NCBI GenBank assembly: GCA_947177925.1
Contig: CAMWWJ010000008.1
Coordinates: 1-23,690, forward strand
Source of the DNA: an uncultured Lachnospiraceae bacterium
Lineage (GTDB): Bacteria > Bacillota > Clostridia > Lachnospirales > Lachnospiraceae
DNA length: 23,690 nt
Direction: 5' to 3'
How positions within the stretch are numbered: the first letter of the stretch is position 1; the number at the start of each line of letters is the position of its first letter. Position numbers and translations under genes: made by a program. A model generated the notes under the pieces. It ran no database searches. It was not told the DNA's origin and saw only the letters and a list, made by a program, of their open reading frames with translations. Shown here in pieces: positions 15,936-21,827 of the stretch.

Positions 15936-16550
15936 ATGACGAAGATGAATTTTGATAATGTTTCCCAGGAGTATTTTGACGTATTGAAGGAATTGGGAAA
16001 TATTGGGGCAGGTAATGCTACTACGGCGCTGGCACAGATGCTTCAGTGTAAGGTGGATATGAAGGTTCCCCAGGTAAGGCTTCTTGATTTTTCCCAGGTG
16101 GGAGAAGCAATGGGCGGCGAAGAACAGATTATGGCAGGAGTATATCTGTTGGTTGAAGGGGATATTAGTGGAAGCATGATGTTTTTATGCGAAGAAAAGG
16201 TAGCTCATCATCTTGTTGGAAAGTTGATGGGAGTGGAGGGCAATGGAACGGGTGCATTTACCGAAATTGAGCTTTCCGCATTAAAAGAAATCGGTAATAT
16301 TATTACAGGGGCATATTTGAATTCCCTGTCAAGCCTTACCAAAATGAAGATTATTCCTTCTGTGCCGGATTTAAGCATTGATATGGCGGCGGCGATTTTA
16401 AGTGTACCGGCAATTGAATTCGGAGCCATGGGAGATAAGCTTTTGTTAATACAGACACAATTTACAGATGAAATCAATCTAGACGGATTCTTTATTTTAA
16501 TGCCGGATTTAGATTCTTATGATAGATTATTAGGATCATTAGGATTATGA
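15936..16550 (+). CDS. cheC: CheY-P phosphatase CheC
   Basis: CheC dephosphorylates CheY-P and binds CheD as part of receptor adaptation in Firmicutes. An open frame reaches TTG 15894 inside cheW, but the GGGGTGA site just upstream of ATG 15936 selects that start, giving 204 residues, the usual CheC size. Both phosphatase signatures are intact: D15-x3-E19-x2-N22 (FDVLKELGNIGAGNA) and S114-x3-E118-x2-N121 (SALKEIGNII). With FliY this operon therefore encodes two CheY-P phosphatases. The short size and lack of an SpoA domain separate it from FliY. cheD follows after 19 bases. Confidence 0.95.
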   Translation: MTKMNFDNVSQEYFDVLKELGNIGAGNATTALAQMLQCKVDMKVPQVRLLDFSQVGEAMGGEEQIMAGVYLLVEGDISGSMMFLCEEKVAHHLVGKLMGVEGNGTGAFTEIELSALKEIGNIITGAYLNSLSSLTKMKIIPSVPDLSIDMAAAILSVPAIEFGAMGDKLLLIQTQFTDEINLDGFFILMPDLDSYDRLLGSLGL

Positions 16551-16569
16551 TGGACGGTAGGGAAAAGAA

Positions 16570-17055
16570 ATGGGTGAACTAATTAAGGTTGGAATGGCTG
16601 ATTTGAAAGTATGTATAAGTCCTGACAGCATCACTACGTTAGGACTGGGATCTTGTGTAGGAATTGCAATAAGAGACCCGATTACCAAAGTGGGAGGATT
16701 AGCTCATATCATGCTTCCAGACAGCACACAGATTAGAAATAGTACGAATATTCCGAAATTTGCAGATACTGGAATTGCAGAACTGGTAAGGCAGATGTCA
16801 TTAAAGGGAGCAAGCCCCTACAGGATGGTTGCTAAAATTGCAGGTGGGGCACAGATGTTTGCAGTTACAGGAAAAAATAATTTAGTCACGGTTGGAGACC
16901 GGAATGTAGAGGCAACCAAAAAAAAACTGAGAGAATTACATATTCCTATTTTAGCAGAGGATACGGGATTAAACTATGGAAGAACAGTAGTATTCTTTCC
17001 GGAAAACGGAGATTTTCTCATTAAAGCAGTGGGAAAAGGGGAAGTGATCATATAA
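16570..17055 (+). CDS. cheD: Chemoreceptor glutamine deamidase CheD
   Basis: CheD deamidates receptor glutamines and is titrated by CheC/CheY-P. The 161-residue product has the catalytic residues in the family spacing: T23, C29 (TLGLGSCVG) and H46 (GLAHIMLP), equivalent to T21, C27 and H44 of the T. maritima enzyme. Other family motifs are KIAGGAQMF and TGLNYGRTVVF. ATG 16570 follows a GGTAGGGAAAAG purine run. The final TAA shares its last A with the ATG of the next small gene (TAATG), so the two are probably translated in a coupled manner. Confidence 0.96.
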   Translation: MGELIKVGMADLKVCISPDSITTLGLGSCVGIAIRDPITKVGGLAHIMLPDSTQIRNSTNIPKFADTGIAELVRQMSLKGASPYRMVAKIAGGAQMFAVTGKNNLVTVGDRNVEATKKKLRELHIPILAEDTGLNYGRTVVFFPENGDFLIKAVGKGEVII

Positions 17056-17327
17056 TGAATACAAAGAATATACCCGCAATCATAGCATTAAGTGCAGGTG
17101 CGGTTACCAGTATTATCACATTTGCTTTGGGATATGAAGTGAAAGCGATGTTAGGAATCCTTTTGGCAGTATTACTTCTTTTTTATGTGGCCGGACTAAT
17201 TGTGAAGTCTATTTTGGATAAGTTTCAAGAAGAGATTAAGCGAAAAGAGGAAGAGGAAGAACGGCTTCGGAAAGAAGAGGAAGAACGGGAAGGCGCTGTC
17301 ATTGAAAAAGAAGCAGCAGGAGAGTGA
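17055..17327 (+). CDS. Small membrane protein with charged coiled-coil tail, unknown function
   Basis: I do not recognise this 90-residue protein. Two hydrophobic segments are visible, about residues 5-26 (IPAIIALSAGAVTSIITFAL) and 30-52 (MLGILLAVLLLFYVAGLIV). The rest (about 55-90) is almost entirely Glu/Lys/Arg, reading as a short helical or coiled-coil tail encoded by a nearly pure purine strand with an imperfect 24-base repeat. By the positive-inside rule both ends are probably cytoplasmic. It overlaps cheD by one base and precedes the sigma factor gene by 56 bases, so it is co-expressed with the chemotaxis set. B. subtilis has nothing between cheD and sigD. A role in chemotaxis or flagella is inferred from position only. 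Confidence 0.8.
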   Translation: MNTKNIPAIIALSAGAVTSIITFALGYEVKAMLGILLAVLLLFYVAGLIVKSILDKFQEEIKRKEEEEERLRKEEEEREGAVIEKEAAGE

Positions 17328-17383
17328 AAGGAGCCTTCCGGCATTCCGCTTTCTGAAACAGAATAGATTCAAGGGAGAGGCTT

Positions 17384-18154
17384 ATGGACGAAGCAGGCAA
17401 AAAGAAGCTTTGGGCGGATTATGAAAAGGATAAGTCGCCGGAGCTCAGGGAAAAAATCATATTGGAATATGCGCCCCTTGTGAAAGTAGTGGCAGGACGG
17501 CTGAGTATGTACTTAGGCTATAATGTGGAATATGAGGATTTGGTAAGCTATGGCATATTTGGATTGATTGATGCCATTGACAAGTATGATTATGCAAAAG
17601 AGGTTAAATTTGAAACTTATGCAAGCCTGCGTATAAGAGGAGCCATTTTAGATCAAATCCGCAAAATGGACTGGATTCCAAGAACCATCAGACAGAAGCA
17701 GAAAAAAATAGATGGAGTCATAAAACAGATAGAAGTGCAAAAGGGAAGAAGCGCTACCGATGAGGAAATAGCAAAAGGGCTTGGAATCTCAGAGGATGAG
17801 CTGACGGAATGGCAGTCCCAGATGAAAATAACAGGACTTGTTTCCTTAAATGAATATTTGGAGCAGGGCAGCGAGGTGCCAAATGAAAAAGGAAAGGTAT
17901 CAAGCCAGTTCCATTCTCCAGAGGATGCCACCTTGCAGCAGGAGCTGAAAAAAATCCTGATGGAATCTTTGGAAATCTTAACGGAAAAAGAAAAGAAAGT
18001 TATTCTGCTTTATTATTATGAGGATCTTACATTAAAGGAAATCAGCAACATATTAGAGGTTTCCGAATCGCGTATTTCTCAGCTTCATACGAAAGCTCTT
18101 CATAAAATGAAAGCAAAATTAGGCGATTATATAGGCATACTAACAAACAGATAG
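17384..18154 (+). CDS. sigD: Flagellar/motility RNA polymerase sigma factor (sigma-28, FliA/SigD/WhiG family)
   Basis: This 256-residue sigma factor would direct late flagellar, chemotaxis and autolysin genes. Region 2 is visible as YEDLVSYGIFGLIDAIDKYD and FETYASLRIRGAILDQIRKMDWIPRTIR, with the DWIPR segment characteristic of the FliA/SigD/WhiG group. Region 3 is in the middle (QIEVQKGRSATDEEIAKGLGI). Region 4 is the helix-turn-helix LTLKEISNILEVSESRISQLHTKALHKM. The length matches B. subtilis SigD (254). AAGGGAGAGG at 17371-17380 precedes ATG 17384. No anti-sigma gene (flgM) is in the window. As in B. subtilis the gene is far downstream in the fla/che operon, where distance from the promoter affects its level. 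Confidence 0.96.
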   Translation: MDEAGKKKLWADYEKDKSPELREKIILEYAPLVKVVAGRLSMYLGYNVEYEDLVSYGIFGLIDAIDKYDYAKEVKFETYASLRIRGAILDQIRKMDWIPRTIRQKQKKIDGVIKQIEVQKGRSATDEEIAKGLGISEDELTEWQSQMKITGLVSLNEYLEQGSEVPNEKGKVSSQFHSPEDATLQQELKKILMESLEILTEKEKKVILLYYYEDLTLKEISNILEVSESRISQLHTKALHKMKAKLGDYIGILTNR

Positions 18155-18172
18155 AATAAAAGGAGGCGGCAG

Positions 18173-19762
18173 ATGAACGGATGTTTTCAATTGATGATAA
18201 AGGAACAGGAAACTGCACTGAAGCTCGTACCCCCTACAAACGATGGAGAGCCTATTTCCATAGGTGAGCTGTTGGAATATCTGCATGCCAGAAAGATTGA
18301 GAATTTTGACATGAAGAGGCTGAATGCAGTGGTTAGTTCATTAAAGGAACCGCAGGTATTTTCTTTGATTTCCCGAAGAATCCCTCCGGTAAATGAAACC
18401 TTTGTGATCCGCATAAGTCCGGATAACATGGAGGCTGTTGTCAGGTTTTATCCTCCAAGTACCGGCGGTGCCAGGATGAAGAAAGAGGATATTGTCAGTT
18501 ATCTGAATTTAAAGAATATCCAATATGGTATTGATGATGAGAATATAGAGAAATTCCTAAAGCGCAGGCAATATTGTACCAATATTGTATTGGCAAAAGG
18601 AAAGCCGCCTGTGCATGGTACAGATGGCAGAATTGAATATTTCTTTAATACGGATTTAAATACAAGACCAAAGAGAAACGAGGACGGTTCTGTAGACTTT
18701 TTTCATTTGAATACCATTAACCATTGTAAGGCAGGAGAGCTTTTAGCAAGGATGATTCCGGCTGATCCTGGGGAAAGCGGGACAAATCTGTTTGGGGAAG
18801 TCATAAAGCCCAGGGATGTAAAGAAGGCAGCCTTAAAGTATGGAAAGAATATTACCATTTCAGAAGATAAGACTGAGATTTATTCCAATGTAAGCGGTCA
18901 TGTTTCTCTGGTAGAAGATAAGGTATTCGTATCGGATGTGTTTGAAGTGGAGAATGTAGGTCCTGCTACCGGTAATATTGAATCAGAGGGCAGCGTGCTG
19001 GTCAACGGAAATGTGCAGACAGGTTTTTCCATACGCGCAAAAGGCAATGTCCATGTGCTGGGAGTGGTAGAAGGAGCCAGTATTGTTGCCGGAGGCGATA
19101 TCATTATTGACCGGGGCATGAATGGCATGGGCAGGGGCAGGCTCAATTCGGGCGGATGCATCATTACCAAATTTTTAGAAAATGCCGTGGCTAATACGGA
19201 GGGCTATGTGGAAGCAAATTCCATACTTCATAGTACAGTGACTGCAAAAACAGAAGTGAATGTGGACGGAAAGAAAGGCTTTATTATAGGAGGCTTTGTA
19301 AGAGCTGCCAATAAAATAACCTGTCGGACGCTGGGTTCTACCATGGGTGCCGATACCTATGTAGAGGTGGGGGTAGACCCGGAAATAAAAACCCAGCATC
19401 AAAGACTGCAGGATGAAATGCTGGAAATACAGAAAATGATTCAAAAGAACCGTCCCATACTTACAAATGCGGCACAAAAGATGAAAAAGGGTGAAAAACT
19501 GGATGACGCCCAGATGAAATATATACAGTCATTGGCAATGGAAACACAAAGGAAGCAGAAAAAATATGTGGAATTACAGGCAGAATATGCAGGACTGGAA
19601 TCCATTCTGAAACGAAAGGAAGACGCATGTATTTGTGTAAAGGATGCGGCTTATGCAGGTGTGAAGATTACCGTATCCGAAGCAACTCTGGTCGTAAAGA
19701 ATACATTACAGTACTGCAGGCTTGTGAATGATCAGGGAGATGTCCGTGTGGCGGCTTTATAG
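18173..19762 (+). CDS. FapA-family protein (DUF342)
   Basis: FapA-family proteins (DUF342) are cytoplasmic proteins named for flagellar assembly protein A; in Vibrio vulnificus FapA affects polar flagellation and responds to EIIA-Glc. This 529-residue product has an N-terminal region (about 1-165), then a central repeated beta-strand section (about 200-400) rich in Gly/Val/Asn turns such as VNGNVQTGFSIRAKGNVHV and GGDIIID, typical of a right-handed beta helix. A charged helical coiled coil (about 405-490) and a short C-terminal strand region follow. AAAAGGAGGCG about 8 bases before ATG 18173 is a strong site. It lies between the sigma factor and two small genes and has no counterpart there in B. 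subtilis. Its molecular role is unknown. Confidence 0.9.
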   Translation: MNGCFQLMIKEQETALKLVPPTNDGEPISIGELLEYLHARKIENFDMKRLNAVVSSLKEPQVFSLISRRIPPVNETFVIRISPDNMEAVVRFYPPSTGGARMKKEDIVSYLNLKNIQYGIDDENIEKFLKRRQYCTNIVLAKGKPPVHGTDGRIEYFFNTDLNTRPKRNEDGSVDFFHLNTINHCKAGELLARMIPADPGESGTNLFGEVIKPRDVKKAALKYGKNITISEDKTEIYSNVSGHVSLVEDKVFVSDVFEVENVGPATGNIESEGSVLVNGNVQTGFSIRAKGNVHVLGVVEGASIVAGGDIIIDRGMNGMGRGRLNSGGCIITKFLENAVANTEGYVEANSILHSTVTAKTEVNVDGKKGFIIGGFVRAANKITCRTLGSTMGADTYVEVGVDPEIKTQHQRLQDEMLEIQKMIQKNRPILTNAAQKMKKGEKLDDAQMKYIQSLAMETQRKQKKYVELQAEYAGLESILKRKEDACICVKDAAYAGVKITVSEATLVVKNTLQYCRLVNDQGDVRVAAL

Positions 19763-19777
19763 AAAGAGGTGATTGTT

Positions 19778-20098
19778 ATGGCAATTACTCCCATCATGTT
19801 CAATGCTACAGTGCAGAGAACACAGGATTTTACTACCATGAAGCAAAATGAGGATAACAAAGGAACCGTTGACCAGAGCAATTTTCAAATGAAGATGGAA
19901 AAGGAATTCAAGCTCCAGCTAAGCAACGTAAGAACGGCTGACAATGCGGAGAAAAAAGGAGATAATTCCGATGCAAAGGAAAAGGGAAATGGAGCCTATA
20001 CCGGGGACGGAGGAAGAAGAAGGCCGGGACAGAAAGAGACGAACAAAAAGGACAGGGTGCTTAAAAAAGAAGGAGGCCATTTTGACATGAGCGTCTGA
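19778..20098 (+). CDS. Small basic protein of unknown function behind fapA
   Basis: I do not recognise a domain in this 106-residue protein. GTG 19769 in the same frame lies inside the ribosome-binding site AGAGGTGA (19765-19772), so ATG 19778 is chosen. The N-terminus (MAITPIMFNATVQRTQDF) is hydrophobic/amphipathic and looks ordered. The remainder is polar, Lys/Asn/Asp/Gly-rich and probably disordered, with a basic GGRRRPGQKE segment and a short C-terminal GGHFDMSV tail. There is no signal peptide or membrane helix, so it is probably cytoplasmic. It follows fapA by 15 bases, and its TGA overlaps an in-frame ATG of the next gene. Position suggests a partner of FapA or of the following membrane protein; this is inference only. 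Confidence 0.75.
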   Translation: MAITPIMFNATVQRTQDFTTMKQNEDNKGTVDQSNFQMKMEKEFKLQLSNVRTADNAEKKGDNSDAKEKGNGAYTGDGGRRRPGQKETNKKDRVLKKEGGHFDMSV

Positions 20099-20127
20099 TG
20101 GCGCGAGGCAACAAGGAGAAGGATTAT

Positions 20128-20871
20128 ATGACAACAGTAGAAATTGTATTGTGTCTGGCAGGCATTGTATTATGTATCATCAGTTTTTTACTGCCGGATA
20201 AACAAAAAGAAGCAGGCGAGCCGGATCAAAAGTTTATGGAAGAAGTGGCAAAGGCTCTTGTGGAAGGAGAAATATCCAAGGCAAAGGAAAAGCTTGAGGA
20301 AATGCAGGAGGAGACTGTCTCCTATGGAATGGAAAAAACAGAGCGTTCTTTGGAGAAGATTACCATTGAAAAGATAAATGCTGTTTCTGAATATGCGGAA
20401 ACAGTTATTGAGGATATAAACAAGAATCACAAGGAGGTTATGTTTCTTTATGATATGCTTAACAGCAAGCATGAAAATCTGAAGGAAACTGTAGTGGAAG
20501 TAAGCCAGACTGCAAAGGAAGCTGAGAAAACCGTTCAGGTATTGGAGGATACTGCAAAAAAAGTGGAAACCACCCTGCAGGCTCAGGAGGAAACAGGTAA
20601 GGAGAAAAATGATGAATTTGCGCCTCTTGATGTGATTGATTTTTCAAACCTGCCGCCTGTAAAGGAAAGGAAGAAAAATCCTCCCAAAAGGAATGTGGAA
20701 GAAAAGGAAACTAAGATTTCCATCCAATTTGAAGGCAGTGACAGTAAGAACAGCAATGAAAGGATATTGGAGCTTCATGATATGGGAAAATCCAATATGG
20801 CAATCGCAAAAGAGCTGGGTCTTGGTGTTGGCGAAGTAAATTTAGTAATTGATTTATATAAGGGGATATGA
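20128..20871 (+). CDS. Membrane-anchored coiled-coil protein with C-terminal HTH-like tail (DUF6115-like, possible SwrB counterpart)
   Basis: The frame can start at ATG 20098 (overlapping the previous stop), but AAGGAGAAGG ending near 20122 selects ATG 20128, giving MTTVEIVLCLAGIVLCIISF and 247 residues. One N-terminal membrane helix (about 4-21) is followed by a long Glu/Lys-rich coiled coil (about 30-160), a Pro/Lys linker (about 170-205) and a C-terminal segment ERILELHDMGKSNMAIAKEL then GLGVGEVNLVIDLY, which reads as a helix-turn-helix-like motif. This layout and the place between the sigma-28 gene and rpsB match B. subtilis SwrB (YlxL), which activates flagellar export and swarming. The N-terminal MTT also matches SwrB as I recall it. 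I believe the family label is DUF6115, but this is from memory. Homology to SwrB is inferred, not shown. Confidence 0.8.
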   Translation: MTTVEIVLCLAGIVLCIISFLLPDKQKEAGEPDQKFMEEVAKALVEGEISKAKEKLEEMQEETVSYGMEKTERSLEKITIEKINAVSEYAETVIEDINKNHKEVMFLYDMLNSKHENLKETVVEVSQTAKEAEKTVQVLEDTAKKVETTLQAQEETGKEKNDEFAPLDVIDFSNLPPVKERKKNPPKRNVEEKETKISIQFEGSDSKNSNERILELHDMGKSNMAIAKELGLGVGEVNLVIDLYKGI

Positions 20872-20873
20872 CC

Positions 20874-21563
20874 ATGAAGCTAAAATACTATTTGAGAGGG
20901 TTGGGAACAGGAATTGTAGTAACCGCCTTGATTTTAGGTATATCTTTGTCCCATGGAAAAGGAAGCCTGTCCGATGAAGAGATAAAAAAACGGGCAGGAG
21001 AGCTTGGTATGGTAGAAGAATTTGAAAGACTGGAAGAAGCCTCCAAGGAAAAGGATATAGAGAAGACAGAAGAAAATGAAACCGGAGTCAGCAGCAACGG
21101 GATGGCAGACAGCCAGATATCTTCCGTCAGTCAGGATACTGTAAAGGCAGAAACAGACCAGACAAAAGCTGATGGCAGCAAAACGGATGAAAAAGAAGAG
21201 TCCAAACCGGATTCTGATAAAAGCGGTTTTGGCAGCAGCATTGAAAAAGAAGAAGATAGTGAAGCAGATTCTACAGAGGACGTAAATAATCAGCCCGAAG
21301 ATCAGAAAGAGAATCCTGCAGCCGATGATGAAGGAACCGATGGAAAAACAGGAAAGACCATTGTTTTAGAGGTCCGTTCCGGAGACGGTTCTCTTAGTGT
21401 AGCAAAAAGAGCAGCAGAAGCCGGACTTGTAGCGGATGCTCAGGAATTTGACCGTTTCCTGTGCAGCGGCGGGTATGATAAAAGCATTTGTACAGGGAAG
21501 CATGAAATTCCGGAAGGGGCTTCTATGGAGGAAATTGCAAAGCTGCTTATCAAGAAACCGTAA
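20874..21563 (+). CDS. Membrane-anchored protein with the LysM-like part of MltG/YceG but no catalytic domain
   Basis: ATG 20868 overlaps the previous stop (ATGA) and sits only about one base from the site AAGGGGA (about 20860-20866), so ATG 20874 is preferred, giving 229 residues. A single N-terminal membrane helix (about residues 8-27) is followed by a segment SDEEIKKRAGELGMVE, then a long acidic, Ser/Asp/Glu/Lys-rich region (about 45-160) that is probably disordered and outside the cell. The C-terminal 70 residues resemble the LysM-like subdomain of endolytic transglycosylase MltG: VRSGDGSLSVAKRAAEAGLV, a Phe-x-x-Phe segment and PEGASMEEIAKLL. The catalytic lytic transglycosylase domain, with its Glu, is absent, so enzymatic activity is unlikely. 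It may bind peptidoglycan. Automatic annotation as MltG would be misleading. Confidence 0.75.
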   Translation: MKLKYYLRGLGTGIVVTALILGISLSHGKGSLSDEEIKKRAGELGMVEEFERLEEASKEKDIEKTEENETGVSSNGMADSQISSVSQDTVKAETDQTKADGSKTDEKEESKPDSDKSGFGSSIEKEEDSEADSTEDVNNQPEDQKENPAADDEGTDGKTGKTIVLEVRSGDGSLSVAKRAAEAGLVADAQEFDRFLCSGGYDKSICTGKHEIPEGASMEEIAKLLIKKP

Positions 21564-21599
21564 GGGCGGCATAGCACATAAGGAAGCATAGTGAAAGGA

Positions 21600-21655
21600 A
21601 CCCAGTAGAGGGCGGGGATGTTTGACACCGGCCTCTACTGGGTAACGTTTTATTA
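21600..21655 (+). terminator. Hairpin terminator at the end of the fla/che operon
   Basis: A perfect 12-bp stem pairs ACCCAGTAGAGG (21600-21611) with CCTCTACTGGGT (21632-21643) across a 20-base loop. The downstream tract is short and interrupted (AACGTTTTATT), so termination may be incomplete and some read-through into rpsB is possible. It lies 36 bases after the stop of the MltG-like gene and upstream of the rpsB promoter. Confidence 0.75.
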
Positions 21656-21687
21656 AAACCAATTCAAAAAAGAATCTGAAATCCATC

Positions 21688-21716
21688 TTGCCATCTTTAT
21701 TCTTTCATGATATAAT
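21688..21716 (+). promoter_or_regulatory. Vegetative (sigma-A) promoter of rpsB-tsf
   Basis: TTGCCA (21688-21693) and TATAAT (21711-21716) are separated by 17 bases, with an extended -10 TGA triplet at 21708-21710. This is close to the sigma-A consensus and predicts a start near 21723. It gives rpsB-tsf its own strong, growth-related transcription apart from the flagellar operon. Confidence 0.88.
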
Positions 21717-21722
21717 TTACCC

Positions 21723-21827
21723 GTTGTGAAAAAACACCCATAGGGATAGTATGTCGGTGCTTCTTTAACGCAGGAGTGGCATAAAACAGGAACTATGGGG
21801 AAGCAAAACCAAGTGGAGGTAAAGAAA
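21723..21827 (+). promoter_or_regulatory. Structured 5' leader of rpsB
   Basis: About 105 bases separate the predicted transcription start from the rpsB ATG. A closing stem pairs CCCATAG (21737-21743) with CTATGGG (21793-21799). Inside it ATGTC can pair with GGCAT and CTTCT with AGGAG (with G-U pairs), giving an extended arm around a loop near 21770. The ribosome-binding site GGAGGT (about 21813-21818) lies outside the stem. This is a candidate autoregulatory S2 ribosomal-protein leader; I cannot name an Rfam family for it. Folding was judged by eye only. Confidence 0.5.

Noticed and set aside
17328..17383. Possible hairpin between the small membrane protein gene and the sigma factor
   Set aside because: Only about five base pairs (GAAAG/CTTTC) with a large loop and no T tract; not convincing as a terminator or regulator.
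21795..21827. Upstream ATG of rpsB
   Set aside because: It lies in the 3' arm of the leader stem, lacks a ribosome-binding site and would add residues not found in S2 proteins; GGAGGT near 21815 serves ATG 21828.
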